Below, piece after piece: positions 48,673 to 56,955 of a DNA stretch of 56,955 bases. This stretch comes from Deinococcus murrayi DSM 11303 (GTDB lineage Bacteria > Deinococcota > Deinococci > Deinococcales > Deinococcaceae). Where the stretch lies: positions 2,501 through 59,455 of the forward strand of contig NZ_AXWT01000024.1 of the NCBI RefSeq assembly GCF_000482805.1, given 5' to 3'. Under the pieces are notes generated by a model, which did not search any database, had not been told where the DNA came from, and worked only from the letters and a program-made list of their open reading frames with translations. Positions within the stretch are counted from its first letter, which is position 1. Every line of letters starts with the position of its first letter. A program made the position numbers and the translations under genes.

Positions 48673-50052
48673 TTGCGCCTGACCCTCCGCGCCCGGCTCG
48701 CGCTCACGGCGGGGCTGGCGACCGCGCTCGCCGCCGTCCTGGTGGCGGCAGGCCTCTTCATCGCGGTCAACCGCCTGCTGTGGCTCTCGCAGGTGGAGGG
48801 GCTGCAAAGCGGGGCGAGCGCGGTGGGGGCGCGGGTCGAGGCGGCGCTGGAGCGCTCGGCGCAGACCTTCGGGGTGGGGGTGCTGTCTGCCCCAGAGCTG
48901 AGGCGGCTCGCGGACGCCGACCCCCAGACCCGCCGCCTGGAGCTGCGCCTCAGCGGGCCGGGGGGCGAGGTCCAGACGCCGCGCTTTCCCGCCGAGCTGG
49001 ACCCGGCCCTGCCGCCGGGAGTGTACTCGCTGGAAGACCGCCTCTTGACCGTGCGGCCCCTGCGCGGCGGGGCGCGGCTCGCGGTGCTCGCGGACGCGCC
49101 TGTTCTCGGCGAGGCGCGGCGGGCCTTTGGGCGGGCACTGCTGTGGCTGCTGCCGCTCGCGCTCGCGCTGGCGGCGGGGCTGGGGTACCTGGTGGCTGGG
49201 CGGCTGCTCGTGCCGCTGCGGCGGCTGGAGGGCGCGGCGCGGCGCATCGGGGCCGGGGGCGACCTGCGCTCGCCGCTGCCCGGCGCGGGCGAGGGCGACG
49301 AACTCGCCCGGCTCGCCCGCACGCTGGAGGGAGCCTTTCGGCGGGTGGCCGATGCCCGCGAGCGCGAGCAGGACTTTGTGCGGGCCGCCGCCCACGACCT
49401 GCGCTCGCCGCTGGCGGCGCTGCGGGCGCGGGTGGACGCGACGCTCTCGCGGGACCGCGACCCAGAGCGCTACCGGGCCGAGCTGCGCGAGCTGGGCACC
49501 GACCTCGCCCGGCTCTCGACCCTTACCGGGCACCTGCTGCTGCTCGCCCGCGACCCGGCGGCCCTCGCCCGCGAACCCGTGCCCCTGCGCGACCTCGCCG
49601 CCGAAGCGGTCGACCGCGCCCGCGAACTCGCCCCCGAAGCGGACGTGGACCTGGTGGCCCCGCAGGCCCTGACCGCCCACGGCGACCGGGTGCTGCTGGG
49701 CCAGGCGGTGTGGAACCTCACCGCGAATGCGCTGCTGCACGCGCCGGGTGCAGCGGTCACCGTGACCGTGCGCCCGGACCCGGCGGGCGGAGCCGAAGTC
49801 GAGGTCCGCGACAACGGCCCCGGCGTGGACGCCCCCACCCTGGCCCGACTGGGCGAGGCCTTTTACCGCCCGGACGCCAGCCGCACCGCCGGGGGGCATG
49901 GGCTGGGGCTGGCGCTGGCCCGGCGGGCGGCGGAGGTGCACGGGGGCGAGCTGCGGCTCTGGAGTGAGCCGGGCCGGGGCTTTGTGGCGACCCTACGCCT
50001 TCCGGCAACCCTGCCGCTCGGCGCGGGCGGGGTGGTACGCTCTCGCGCATGA
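48673..50052 (+). CDS. Sensor histidine kinase
   Basis: 459 residues. TM1 is about 8-33, a short periplasmic loop of ~120 residues follows, and TM2 is about 155-177. HAMP comes next, then HisKA with [19 protein letters not shown] (phosphoacceptor His) and HATPase with the N box [22 protein letters not shown] and [12 protein letters not shown]. The start is TTG at 48673, a guess: no good ribosome site is present. The end overlaps the next ATG as ATGA. Confidence 0.85.
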   Translation: MRLTLRARLALTAGLATALAAVLVAAGLFIAVNRLLWLSQVEGLQSGASAVGARVEAALERSAQTFGVGVLSAPELRRLADADPQTRRLELRLSGPGGEVQTPRFPAELDPALPPGVYSLEDRLLTVRPLRGGARLAVLADAPVLGEARRAFGRALLWLLPLALALAAGLGYLVAGRLLVPLRRLEGAARRIGAGGDLRSPLPGAGEGDELARLARTLEGAFRRVADAREREQDFVRAAAHDLRSPLAALRARVDATLSRDRDPERYRAELRELGTDLARLSTLTGHLLLLARDPAALAREPVPLRDLAAEAVDRARELAPEADVDLVAPQALTAHGDRVLLGQAVWNLTANALLHAPGAAVTVTVRPDPAGGAEVEVRDNGPGVDAPTLARLGEAFYRPDASRTAGGHGLGLALARRAAEVHGGELRLWSEPGRGFVATLRLPATLPLGAGGVVRSRA

Positions 50053-50855
50053 GTTCTGAGCAGGTAGGCCCCGCCGGGGGATGGAGCGCCGTCGTGCTGG
50101 GCGGCGGCGACCCCGGCGACCCCTTCGCGGCGGCACACGAGGCGGCGGTCAAGGGGCTGATTCCGGTGGCGGGCGAGCCGATGGCGCTGCACGTGCTGCG
50201 GGCCTTGCGCGGCAGCGGGCGGGTGGGCCGGGTGGCCTACGTCGGCCCGACGACGCCCGCGATGGACCTCCTGATTGACGAGCGCGTCACCGACCACGGC
50301 ACCCTGCTGAGCAACCTCGAAGCGGGGGTGGACGCCCTGGGTGGCCCCGGCCTCGCTCCCGGCGAGCGGGTGATCGTGGCGACCGCCGACATCCCGCTCG
50401 TGACCGCCGCGCAGCTCGCGGAGCTGCTGGACGCCGCCCCCGCGGACGCGGCCCTCATTTACCCGGTCGTTCCCCGCGCGGTGTGCGAGGCCACTTTTCC
50501 CGGCGTGCAGCGCACCTACGCCCGGTTGCGCGAGGGGAGCTTCACCGGGGGCAACGTCTTTTTGCTGGACCCCCGCTTGATAGGCGAGTTCCTGCCCCGG
50601 CTGCGCGAGGTCCTGGAAGCTCGCAAGGCCCCCCTGCGCCTCGCCGCGCGGATAGGCCCCGGCACGCTGCTGCGGCTGCTGACCCGTCGCCTGACGGTGC
50701 CGGAGCTGGAGGCAAAGGTGAGCGCCATTCTGGGAGTGCCCGCCCGCGCCCTGGTGACCCCGCACGCCGCCATCGGCACCGACGTGGATAAAGAAAGCGA
50801 CCTGGCCCTTGCCGAGCGCGTGCTGGCGCAGCGCGGCCCAGCCCAGCGGACCTGA
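50049..50855 (+). CDS. MobA-like nucleotidyltransferase
   Basis: 268 residues of the NTP_transferase fold. The N-terminal [12 protein letters not shown] stands where these enzymes have GGxSxRxG, then [20 protein letters not shown] and the metal-binding Asp in [16 protein letters not shown]. The degenerate first loop makes molybdenum-cofactor guanylyltransferase unlikely; the sugar- or cofactor-nucleotide substrate is unknown. ATG at 50049 overlaps the kinase stop, yet TACGCT seven bases upstream may give an extra leaderless start. Confidence 0.7.
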   Translation: MSSEQVGPAGGWSAVVLGGGDPGDPFAAAHEAAVKGLIPVAGEPMALHVLRALRGSGRVGRVAYVGPTTPAMDLLIDERVTDHGTLLSNLEAGVDALGGPGLAPGERVIVATADIPLVTAAQLAELLDAAPADAALIYPVVPRAVCEATFPGVQRTYARLREGSFTGGNVFLLDPRLIGEFLPRLREVLEARKAPLRLAARIGPGTLLRLLTRRLTVPELEAKVSAILGVPARALVTPHAAIGTDVDKESDLALAERVLAQRGPAQRT

Positions 50856-50880
50856 GCGGGCACTGCGGGCGGTTGGTGCC

Positions 50881-50909
50881 TTGCGGCCCCCCGAAGGGGT
50901 GGGCATACT
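50881..50909 (+). promoter_or_regulatory. Promoter of fdxA
   Basis: TTGCGG (50881-50886) and CATACT (50904-50909) with a 17-base spacer; the ATG follows eight bases later. Confidence 0.5.
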
Positions 50910-50917
50910 GTCCCTAT

Positions 50918-51154
50918 ATGCCTCACGTGATTGTTAGCCCCTGCATCGGCGTCAAGGACCAGGCCTGCACCGAGGTCTGCCCGGTGGAATGCATCTATGA
51001 CGGCGGTGACCAGTTCCTGATTCACCCCGACGAGTGCATCGATTGCGGCGCGTGCGTTCCTGCTTGCCCGGTCAGTGCCATCTTCCCCGAAGAAGACGTG
51101 CCCGCCGGAGAAACCGAGTTCATCGTCAAGAACAAGGCTTTCTTCGGTCTGTAA
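50918..51154 (+). CDS. fdxA: Ferredoxin, 7Fe-8S type
   Basis: 78 residues. Cysteine pattern: CIGVKDQACTEVCPVECI for the first cluster region and CIDCGACVPACPV for the 4Fe-4S cluster. The spacing with the extra residues after the first Cys is typical of seven-iron ferredoxins (3Fe-4S plus 4Fe-4S) of Thermus and Actinobacteria. A soluble electron carrier. ATG at 50918 starts MPHVIVSPCIG, the standard N-terminus. Confidence 0.9.
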   Translation: MPHVIVSPCIGVKDQACTEVCPVECIYDGGDQFLIHPDECIDCGACVPACPVSAIFPEEDVPAGETEFIVKNKAFFGL

Positions 51155-51205
51155 CCTGAGGGCCGCTTCTCTCTCGGCCCCCTTCGCGCCCTGGCCTCGC
51201 TGCCG

Positions 51206-51248
51206 GGGCGTCATGCTGGCCCCGCGCTGCGCTGCTAGCATGACGCCC
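51206..51248. promoter_or_regulatory. Long inverted repeat overlapping the corA leader promoter
   Basis: GGGCGTCATGCT at 51206-51217 and AGCATGACGCCC at 51237-51248 are perfect complements 19 bases apart. The second arm contains TAGCAT (51236-51241) with TGC before it, an extended -10. It may be a terminator for fdxA, an operator, or both. Confidence 0.5.
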
Positions 51249-51293
51249 GGTGCTGCCCCCCCCCGGCGCTCTCCGCACAAAGGAGGTGATGAT

Positions 51294-51458
51294 GTGACGC
51301 CTGACCCCCAGACCGACCAAGACCCGCCCAGTCCCGCACGGACAGATTCCGAGCTGGCCGGTCCCAGCGGTCTTTCGCTCCGGCCTCACGCATCCCACCC
51401 CCGGAGGACGCGCCATGGATTGCCCCCTCATACGGATTCCCGATTCCTTTCCTGTTAG
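51294..51458 (+). CDS. Predicted Mg2+-sensing leader peptide of corA
   Basis: 54 residues. A Shine-Dalgarno with 12 bases complementary to the 16S 3' end (AAAGGAGGTGAT, ending 51290) precedes GTG 51294. The peptide begins MTPDPQTDQDPPSPARTD, an Asp/Pro-rich start like that of the enterobacterial MgtL peptide (MEPDPTP...), where such residues make the ribosome unstable at low Mg2+. The rest is Ser/Arg/His-rich without a fold, ending FLSC. It lies 126 bases upstream of corA in a long leader. An overlapping ATG-TGA (51292-51297) is another reading. Function is inferred. Confidence 0.5.
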   Translation: MTPDPQTDQDPPSPARTDSELAGPSGLSLRPHASHPRRTRHGLPPHTDSRFLSC

Positions 51459-51584
51459 AAGCGCGCCAGCAGGAAATCTACCTCCCGGAACCCGTCCTTT
51501 TTCCCCCTCGCCTTCGCCCGGATGGCATCCCTTCGTTGGCGATTCCACCGGAGGCCGGAGCGCTGACCTCTGCGGCAGGCTGCC
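51459..51584 (+). promoter_or_regulatory. Pyrimidine-rich part of the corA leader
   Basis: 51491-51519 is almost free of G and A, rich in C and T, resembling a Rho-utilisation site. A small hairpin (GGCAG, G, CTGCC) directly precedes the corA ATG and leaves no good ribosome site exposed. Confidence 0.4.
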
Positions 51585-52520
<936 letters not shown>

Positions 52521-52530
52521 GGGCCGCGCC

Positions 52531-53619
52531 CTAGCTGGATTCTGCCCACAGGTCAACCCCCCACTCCACCCCTGCTCCGGGTTCCCGTGCCCGTTTGGCC
52601 TGGTAAAGCCGGGCGTCGGCCCGCGAGAGCCATTCGCGCACGGTGAGGTCTGAGGTGACTGCGGAGGCTCCCGCTTGGAGCCGCACCCCCTCCACCCCCG
52701 GTGGCCAAGACGCCGCCCGCAGCGCCGCGCCCACCTCCCGCGCCCACGCCCCCAGGGCCGCTGCGGGCAGCCGCAGCAGCAGGGCGAACTCGTCGCCGCC
52801 CAGGCGGTAGGCCGCGCCCCGGTGCTCGGCGGACCTCCGCAGCACTTCTCCCACCTGGCACAGCACGTCGTCCCCGGCGGCGTGGCCAAGCGTGTCGTTG
52901 TAGTGCTTGAAGTGGTGGATATCCAAGACCACCAGGCTGAGCGGGCCTTCCTCGCCCGCCGCTGATGCCGCCAGCGCCCGCGCCGCCGCCTCCCCAAAGG
53001 CGCGGCGGTTGGGCAGCCCGGTCAGGGGGTCGGTGTGGCTGGCCCGCTCCAGCTCCTCACGCAGGGCGGCATTTTCCAGCGCGATGGAGACGTGCTGGGC
53101 GAGCAGTTCGAGGAACTGAAGGTCGGTGTCGTCAAAGGCGTGCGGGGCATAGCTCTGGATGGACAGCACCCCGGCGGGCCGCCCCCGCACCTCCAGCGGC
53201 ACGAACAGCATGGAGCGGGTGGGCGGTGAATCCGGCGGCGGGACTGGCTCTCCCGTGCCCCGCAGGTCGAGGAGGACCACCTCTTCGGAAACGAGGCGGC
53301 GTGCTCGCTGGGGATGCGCCGCGAGATAGGCCTCGATGTCCCCGATGTGCAGCGGCCCCTCATGCAGGGCGGTCTCCATCACCCCGTCGGGGGAGTAGGG
53401 CAGATGTTGGCGGTAGCGCCGCTCGCCCTCGTACAGGTCCCAGCGCCATTCGCCGGAGGGCGTCAGCAGCGCGAGGAGGGTCACCTGCGCCGCGAAGAGG
53501 GAGCTGGCCTGTTGGTGCACGGTCTCTACGACCGCCCCCACCGCGTGGCTGCTGCGGGCGAGTGCCGCGAGCGTCCCGACGAGGTGCCGGTAGCGGGTCA
53601 GCAGGTGCTCTGGCGTCAT
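52531..53619 (-). CDS. GAF-GGDEF diguanylate cyclase
   Basis: 362 residues. A GAF domain occupies about 20-190 (MLFVPLEVRGRPAGVLSIQSY, LELLAQHVSIALENA), then a short coiled linker ALREELERASHTDPLTGLPN and the GGDEF domain with LVVLDIHHFKHYNDTLGH and YRLGGDEFALLL. The signature is intact, so cyclic di-GMP synthesis is likely; no RxxD inhibitory site is found. Cytoplasmic. ATG at 53619. It converges with corA, whose stop is ten bases away. Confidence 0.85.
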   Translation of the reverse strand: MTPEHLLTRYRHLVGTLAALARSSHAVGAVVETVHQQASSLFAAQVTLLALLTPSGEWRWDLYEGERRYRQHLPYSPDGVMETALHEGPLHIGDIEAYLAAHPQRARRLVSEEVVLLDLRGTGEPVPPPDSPPTRSMLFVPLEVRGRPAGVLSIQSYAPHAFDDTDLQFLELLAQHVSIALENAALREELERASHTDPLTGLPNRRAFGEAAARALAASAAGEEGPLSLVVLDIHHFKHYNDTLGHAAGDDVLCQVGEVLRRSAEHRGAAYRLGGDEFALLLRLPAAALGAWAREVGAALRAASWPPGVEGVRLQAGASAVTSDLTVREWLSRADARLYQAKRAREPGAGVEWGVDLWAESS

Positions 53620-53711
53620 GGGGACCCCCAGTGTGCTCCCCCGCCTCTGACGGGGACCTTTCTGGCTTGCTCCCCCTCGTGTCCGGCGGGCGCGTCCTCT
53701 AGACTCGGCGG

Positions 53712-54344
53712 GTGACGAGAGACGCGGCAGCGACGGAGCAGGGCATGCGGGTGGTGGTAGCGACCGGAAACGCGGGCAAGGTGCGCGAGATTGCGGCGGC
53801 TCTGTCGCCACTGGGGTGGTCGCTGGAGGGTCTCGGCGAGCGGCCCCTCCCCGAAGAGACGGGCGCCACCTACGAGGAAAACGCGGCCCTCAAGGCCTGT
53901 GCCGCCGCGCTCGCCACGGGCTTGCCCGCCCTGGCCGATGACTCCGGGCTGGAGGTCGAAGCTCTGGGGGGGCAGCCCGGCGTCTATTCCGCCCGCTTCG
54001 GGGGACGGCGCAGCGACCTGGAGCGCAATCTCTACCTGCTGGAGCAGTTGCGCCGCGCCCCCAGTCGCCGGGCGAAGTTTGTCTCGGTGGTCGTGCTGGC
54101 CTATCCCGACGGCCACGTCGAGCACTACCGGGGCGAGCTGCCCGGCACCCTCCTCGAAGGGCCGCGTGGCGAGGGCGGCTTTGGCTACGACCCGCTCTTT
54201 GTGCCCGACGGCGACACCCGCACCCTGGCCGAGATGACTCTGGAAGAAAAGCAGGCAGTCAGCCACCGGGGCCGGGCGCTCGCGGCCCTGCGAGAAGCGC
54301 ACCGCGCCGGGCCGCCGCCCCGCGAGGTGGTGAGGGCAGAGTAG
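53712..54344 (+). CDS. rdgB: XTP/dITP diphosphatase (RdgB/HAM1)
   Basis: 210 residues. VVVATGNAGKVREI is the substrate-binding motif (TxNxxK), GATYEENAALKACAAA holds the metal-binding Glu, LADDSGLEVEALGGQPGVYSARFGG is the family core in two pieces, and GEGGFGYDPLFVP closes the site. It removes deaminated purine NTPs from the nucleotide pool, useful for a DNA-damage-resistant organism. Start GTG 53712 is leaderless (TAGACT at 53700-53705); an ATG at 53745 is the alternative. Confidence 0.9.
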   Translation: MTRDAAATEQGMRVVVATGNAGKVREIAAALSPLGWSLEGLGERPLPEETGATYEENAALKACAAALATGLPALADDSGLEVEALGGQPGVYSARFGGRRSDLERNLYLLEQLRRAPSRRAKFVSVVVLAYPDGHVEHYRGELPGTLLEGPRGEGGFGYDPLFVPDGDTRTLAEMTLEEKQAVSHRGRALAALREAHRAGPPPREVVRAE

Positions 54345-54377
54345 GGCTGGGGGCGGGTGGAGCAAGAAAAGAATGGA

Positions 54378-54411
54378 GGTGGGCGACGCATCGCAACGTC
54401 GCCCGCCTTTC
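54378..54411. terminator. Terminator between rdgB and sufE
   Basis: GGTGGGCGACG and CGTCGCCCGCC form an 11-base stem with one G-T pair, followed by TTTCC on the plus strand and by T-rich sequence on the minus strand. The two genes converge. Confidence 0.6.
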
Positions 54412-54446
54412 CTCGCTGACTCGCTTTCCGCGCCGCCAGCCACGCG

Positions 54447-54884
54447 CTACGCGCTTTCCCGCACCTCATTCTTGAGCCGCATCAGGATGGCCCCCATCCC
54501 GCGCAGGCGCATCGGCGTGATGAGGTCGGTGAGGCCCATGTCCATATAGAACTGGTCCGGAACGCTGAGGATGGTTTCGGGGGCCTCGCCGCTGAGGGCC
54601 TCGTGCAAGATGCCCGCATAGCCGCGCACGGTGGGGGCCTCTTCGGGCACCTTGAAGTACAGGTTCACGCCGCCCCGCTCGTCCCGCTCGGTCACGAGAA
54701 AAAAGGGACTGGCACACTCCGGTACGGGCTTAAGAAACTCTGGGTGCAGGGCGTACTTTTCCGGCAGGGGCGGAAGCTTTTTGCTGTATTCCAGCAGGGC
54801 CTGAAGGCGCAACGGTTTGGGCGCGGTCCTAAACAGGTTCACAATCTGCTGCAACTTTTCGGGAAGGGGGGCCGCGTCGGTCAT
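54447..54884 (-). CDS. sufE: SufE-like sulfur acceptor
   Basis: 145 residues. The sulfur-accepting Cys57 lies in KPVPECASPFFLV, the SufE signature. Other blocks are LPEKLQQIVNLFR at the N-terminus and PMRLRGMGAILMRLKN at the end. SufE takes persulfide sulfur from SufS for iron-sulfur cluster assembly. ATG at 54884 is leaderless: TACAGT at 54891-54896 lies six bases upstream. It diverges from the sulfurtransferase gene, also sulfur-related. Confidence 0.9.
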   Translation of the reverse strand: MTDAAPLPEKLQQIVNLFRTAPKPLRLQALLEYSKKLPPLPEKYALHPEFLKPVPECASPFFLVTERDERGGVNLYFKVPEEAPTVRGYAGILHEALSGEAPETILSVPDQFYMDMGLTDLITPMRLRGMGAILMRLKNEVRESA

Positions 54885-54932
54885 GCGGCCACTGTATCCC
54901 CCCAGCCCGGCGCGATATGGTGAGGGCCGCCC

Positions 54933-54974
54933 AGTTGACTGCTTTTGTCAACTAAGGCCCCGGCCCCTTACACT
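54933..54974 (+). promoter_or_regulatory. Promoter and inverted repeat of the sulfurtransferase gene
   Basis: TTGTCA (54945-54950) and TACACT (54969-54974) are 18 bases apart. AGTTGAC (54933-54939) and GTCAACT (54947-54953) are an exact inverted repeat that covers the -35, so a repressor site is likely. Confidence 0.5.
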
Positions 54975-54992
54975 CAGCGGTGGAGGTCAACC

Positions 54993-55853
<861 letters not shown>

Positions 55854-55875
55854 GGCGCGCCCCCGCCCCCCTGCG

Positions 55876-55936
55876 CCCCGGCCCCGGCAGATGCCCTTCC
55901 CCTCCGGTCAGGGGAATGCGCTTGCCGGGGCCGGGG
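55876..55936. other. Very long GC-rich hairpin
   Basis: A 14-base outer stem (CCCCGGCCCCGGCA at 55876-55889 with its complement at 55923-55936) encloses a seven-base inner stem (TTCCCCT at 55897-55903, AGGGGAA at 55910-55916). No T-run follows. It separates the sulfurtransferase from the next gene, whose -10 begins four bases later. Confidence 0.6.
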
Positions 55937-55951
55937 GGCTAGGGTAGAGGC

Positions 55952-56350
55952 ATGACGTTCGTGCTGATGTTGCTGGTGGTGCTGGCCGTGCTCGCGTGGC
56001 TGGCCTGGCGCTCCTCCCGCCGCACCCCCCGGCCCCCCGGCACGGCGGGCCTCGACGAGGACGTGGCCGTTCGGCCTGAGGTGGACCCCGCGGCCATCGC
56101 CGCCGCCCGCGCCCGTATCCGCGCCGACGTGCCCGACGAGGTGCTTTCGGACGCCCTGCTCGACGCCACCCCGAAGCAGCTCGCTTCGATGTTCGCCGCC
56201 GTGCCCGCCGACGTGATGGCGGGGGCGGTGGGGCGTCCCGCGCCGGCGGCCCCCACCCAGCAGGCCAGCCGCGAGGACCTCGCCACCCTGAAAAAGGTCA
56301 GTGAGGCAGTAGATGACCTGGAAATCTGGAACTTCGGGGACAAGAACTGA
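55952..56350 (+). CDS. Membrane-anchored hypothetical protein
   Basis: 132 residues. One N-terminal TM helix (FVLMLLVVLAVLAWLAW) is followed by a cytoplasmic part rich in Ala, Pro and acidic residues, with helical segments (AAIAAARARIRADVPDEVLS, REDLATLKKVSEAVDDLEIW). Not recognised. Leaderless ATG: TAGGGT at 55940-55945 lies six bases upstream. Confidence 0.6.
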   Translation: MTFVLMLLVVLAVLAWLAWRSSRRTPRPPGTAGLDEDVAVRPEVDPAAIAAARARIRADVPDEVLSDALLDATPKQLASMFAAVPADVMAGAVGRPAPAAPTQQASREDLATLKKVSEAVDDLEIWNFGDKN

Positions 56351-56408
56351 CGGTCTCCCGGCGCCTCTGGCCCGCGCTGGCATGAGCGAACTGGGCTAAG
56401 TTTCGCCC

Positions 56409-56627
56409 ATGACGAGTGAAGTCCGGCGGCCCCTGCTGCATATTCCCGGCGATACCGGTGGGGGTGGCCTGCGGGTAGACCTCATGACGAAGGGGCAGGT
56501 GAGCGTCCTCCCCTCCGGCCCCGACTTGTGGACCGAGACCTTGGAGGAAGCTGCCGTCCTCGCGGAGATGCTGCCCGGCGTGAGCGGGAGGGCGCTGGAG
56601 CGGCTCGGCTGGGAACTTGACGATTGA
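56409..56627 (+). CDS. Small acidic hypothetical protein
   Basis: 72 residues (MTSEVRRPLLHIPGDTGGGG...), not recognised. A beta-rich N-terminal half and an acidic C-terminal helix (LEEAAVLAEMLPGVSGRALERL). Leaderless ATG: TAAGTT at 56397-56402 lies six bases upstream. An IS605-type left end begins right after it. Confidence 0.55.
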   Translation: MTSEVRRPLLHIPGDTGGGGLRVDLMTKGQVSVLPSGPDLWTETLEEAAVLAEMLPGVSGRALERLGWELDD

Positions 56628-56667
56628 GGGGCGCAAGCCCGTGACTTCAGTCATGGGTTAGCCCCTC

Positions 56668-56762
56668 CCGCCCGTAGGGCGGCGAAGCCGAAGCCTGCCG
56701 TTCTGTGATAAGCTAAACGAGCAATGCCCCCACGCGGCTGGAACCGCTGGGAGCGTGGCAAG
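56668..56762 (+). repeat. 5' leader block shared by two tnpB elements (copy 2)
   Basis: Matches the minus strand of 14203-14300: the CCGCCC hairpin, the GGCGAAGCCGAAG segment, GCAATGCCCCCACGC and CTGGGAGCGTGGCAA are the same. Confidence 0.75.
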
Positions 56763-56785
56763 CACCTGTAGGAGGGTGTTGCGAG

Positions 56786-56955
56786 ATGGAATCTACCACG
56801 GCCCCCAAGCGGAATAAGGCGTTCGTCATCCGCCTCTACCCGAACAAGGCTCAGGCCGAGCGAATCAACCGCACGCTGGGATGTGCCCGGTTCGTCTACA
56901 ACCACTTCCTGGCCCGCCGCATCGAAACCTACCGTCAGGACGGCAAGGGCATGAC
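56786..56955 (+). CDS. tnpB: TnpB/OrfB of IS605 family, N-terminal part
   Basis: 56 codons are visible before the window ends. [20 protein letters not shown] followed by [15 protein letters not shown] is the classic N-terminal region of TnpB, the RNA-guided nuclease encoded by these elements. It belongs to a different TnpB type from the copy at 13613-14182. ATG at 56786 follows AGGAGG, which sits in a hairpin loop. Whether the gene is intact cannot be seen. Confidence 0.85.
   Translation, partial: MESTTAPKRNKAFVIRLYPNKAQAERINRTLGCARFVYNHFLARRIETYRQDGKGM

Larger units (their letters stand above)
56630..56955 (+). mobile_element. Left end of a second IS605/IS1341-type element (runs off right edge)
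   Basis: The left end has an imperfect hairpin (CCCGTGAC and GTCATGGG near 56638-56657), typical for these elements. The block 56668-56762 is shared with the element at 13585-14335. The tnpB gene follows; no tnpA is seen. Confidence 0.7.

Noticed and set aside
50049..50855. MobA molybdenum cofactor guanylyltransferase
   Set aside because: The first GGxSxRxG loop is degenerate and no molybdopterin gene is near.

Overview
The window is a piece of a Deinococcus chromosome. The evidence is a uniformly very high G+C content, a deinoxanthin-type carotenoid cluster (CrtO ketolase, CruF hydratase, CrtD-like desaturase, CYP287-like P450), IS605-type TnpB elements, and an abundance of leaderless genes. 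In at least 24 genes a -10 box of the form TANNNT ends 5 to 9 bases before the first ATG or GTG and there is no Shine-Dalgarno sequence. This arrangement is known from Deinococcus.

Layout. 1-6.1 kb (minus strand): a tightly overlapping carotenoid operon, crtO - cruF - acyltransferase - glycosyltransferase - crtD-like - P450 (cut by the left edge). 6.1-13.6 kb: acetyltransferases, an NTF2-like protein, an unrecognised two-domain protein, an M3 oligopeptidase, coaBC and argR. 13.6-14.3 kb: an IS605-type element with an internally deleted tnpB. 14.4-19.2 kb (minus): a histidine kinase and response regulator, a minimal class III nucleotidyl cyclase, two unknown genes and a UbiA/MqnP prenyltransferase. 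19.2-19.6 kb: tRNA-Pro, tRNA-Gly and tRNA-Arg with terminators. 20-27.6 kb (mostly plus): hemW, lpdA, tRNA-Arg, a peptidoglycan-binding protein, trmH, terC and archaeal-type phosphoglycerate mutase. 27.7-30.7 kb: groES-groEL (minus) diverging from a gene that fuses a GGDEF domain to a ribbon-helix-helix DNA-binding domain. 30.7-41.3 kb: a histidine phosphatase preceded by a gene remnant, an M23 peptidase, a RluA-like protein without the catalytic Asp, an inactive/active M16 pair, a lipoprotein with a secreted subtilase, cmk and a lipoprotein cyclophilin. 41.3-43.7 kb (minus): rplU-rpmA-obg with a long structured leader. 43.7-47.5 kb (minus): a LuxR-type regulator, a secreted two-domain thioredoxin, and a strikingly AT-rich pair (a six-cysteine secreted protein and a four-TM protein), then a secreted gluzincin-like metalloprotein. 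47.6-56.6 kb (mostly plus): a DUF1232-like membrane protein, a second two-component system, a nucleotidyltransferase, fdxA, a corA Mg2+ transporter with a long leader, a GAF-GGDEF protein, rdgB, sufE, a sulfurtransferase and two small unknown proteins. The right edge enters a second tnpB element.

Four things deserve most attention. (1) The leader of corA encodes a 54-residue peptide with an Asp/Pro-rich start very like the Mg2+-sensing MgtL peptide, followed by a pyrimidine-rich stretch. (2) The GGDEF-RHH fusion has nested palindromes over its own promoter. (3) The AT-rich locus places a disulfide-rich secreted protein, a small membrane protein, a thiol oxidoreductase, a metalloprotein and a regulator side by side, with a direct-repeat candidate operator. 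(4) The two TnpB elements encode different TnpB types but share one 5' leader, in which the ribosome-binding site sits in a hairpin loop whose sequence differs while its structure is kept.

All calls come from reading the sequence; no database search was run.
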